Shown here piece by piece: positions 14,614-15,084 of a DNA stretch of 15,084 nucleotides. The translations under genes and the position numbers were made by a program. The notes under the pieces were generated by a model that did not search any database, had not been told where the DNA came from, and worked only from the letters and a program-made list of their open reading frames with translations. Every line of letters starts with the position of its first letter. Within the stretch, counting starts at the first letter, position 1. The stretch is from CALRGE01 sp964365765 (GTDB lineage Bacteria; Patescibacteriota; Gracilibacteria; UBA1369; 2-02-FULL-48-14), in NCBI GenBank assembly GCA_964365765.1, contig CAYIRB010000021.1, positions 1-15,084 on the forward strand. The letters run 5' to 3'.

Positions 14614-15084
14614 AGTTTTGCAGGCTCGAACACTTCGCACAATTCGGAAGCCTTGCGCGGATTTTTTTGCAAATACGAAAAAACTTCTTGCAACAAACCT
14701 TTCAGCCGAATCTTTTTTTCACGATCCCAATCAACTTTCAAAACCGCCGCCACGTCCCGCGCGCCACAAATGACATGCGCGCCCTTTTTCAGCATTTCAT
14801 TCACGCCTTTACTGCATTCGTCCGTGATCCTTCCGGGAATTCCCATCACATCGCGTCCTTGATCCAATGCGTGCCGCGCCGTGTTTAACGCGCCGGAACG
14901 CATGGCGGCTTCAACAACCAAAACCCCTTCCGAAATGCCGGAAATAATTCTGTTTCGATTCAAATACTCATACTTCAACACAGGCAAAGCCTGCCCGTGC
15001 TCCGAAATAACAAGCCCTCCCTTGCGTACGATTTCCATCGCCAGTCCGAAGTTTGACGCCGGCCGCAAATTAGGCAAATCCTGC
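14526..15084 (-). CDS. dprA: DNA-processing protein DprA, C-terminal part
   Basis: The gene runs off the right edge; about 185 C-terminal residues are visible. The Rossmann-like part holds the DprA hallmarks GGLVISEHGQALPVLKYEYL, NRNRIISGISEGVLVVEAA and SGALNTARHALDQGRDVMGIP. A C-terminal winged-helix-like segment follows (about the last 60 residues, LKGLLQEVFSYLQKNP onward), as in many DprA proteins. DprA receives incoming single-stranded DNA during natural transformation and loads RecA on it. The stop at 14526-14528 lies inside the 3' end of the convergent ATPase gene. Together with recA and a pilus-type ATPase nearby, it suggests DNA-uptake capacity. Confidence 0.93.
   Translation of the reverse strand, partial: QDLPNLRPASNFGLAMEIVRKGGLVISEHGQALPVLKYEYLNRNRIISGISEGVLVVEAAMRSGALNTARHALDQGRDVMGIPGRITDECSKGVNEMLKKGAHVICGARDVAAVLKVDWDREKKIRLKGLLQEVFSYLQKNPRKASELCEVFEPAKLYAALTELESGGFIKVSGSGLFSVTRSTS

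Noticed and set aside
1..15084. CRISPR arrays, tRNA or rRNA genes, insertion sequences, UGA recoding
   Set aside because: No regular spacer-repeat pattern, cloverleaf, rRNA-like stretch or transposase was seen, and UGA ends several genes at consistent positions.

Overview
This 15 kb window is a gene-dense bacterial chromosome segment of moderate GC. It carries core housekeeping genes and a few lineage-specific surface proteins. Traits that point, tentatively, to an uncultured lineage such as the Candidate Phyla Radiation (for example Peregrinibacteria) are the SLH-domain exoprotein, the near-absence of Shine-Dalgarno sequences, repeated -10 boxes placed exactly 6 nt before ATG, and operon orders that differ from model bacteria. 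UGA clearly works as a stop (for example in the ATGA overlaps), so the UGA=Gly code of Gracilibacteria/SR1 is excluded. The taxonomic placement is inference, not proof.

Layout: (1) 1-416, 3' end of a small HNH-type protein. (2) 3091-453, minus strand, an SLH-domain secreted protein overlapping by 4 nt a Xer-type tyrosine recombinase. (3) From a 22-bp divergent intergenic region, ftsE runs on the plus strand with no ftsX after it. (4) 3844-8241, a purine operon: purL, a small lipoprotein and purQ, joined by two ATGA overlaps, then a small unknown gene. PurQ carries a ~145-residue C-terminal extension that reads as two PurS-like domains in tandem. No separate purS is present here, so this operon may encode the whole FGAM synthetase as PurL plus a PurQ-PurS-PurS fusion. 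(5) 8355-9942, recA-recX behind a promoter whose spacer is a perfect 18-bp palindrome. (6) 10831-9920, minus strand, a PP2C-type phosphatase interrupted by one in-frame TAA, divergent from nusA. (7) nusA, a membrane-anchored exported protein and a PilB/GspE-type ATPase on the plus strand, meeting dprA tail to tail with an 88-nt overlap at the right edge.

Themes: recA, recX, dprA, a pilus/secretion ATPase and a Xer recombinase cluster DNA uptake and recombination functions in one region. Promoters of the form TAnnnT-N6-ATG recur at five genes, suggesting that leaderless mRNA is a common initiation mode. Convergent pairs overlap and I saw no convincing intrinsic terminators. The only stretch longer than about 150 bp without a gene is 8242-8417, which holds the recA control region.
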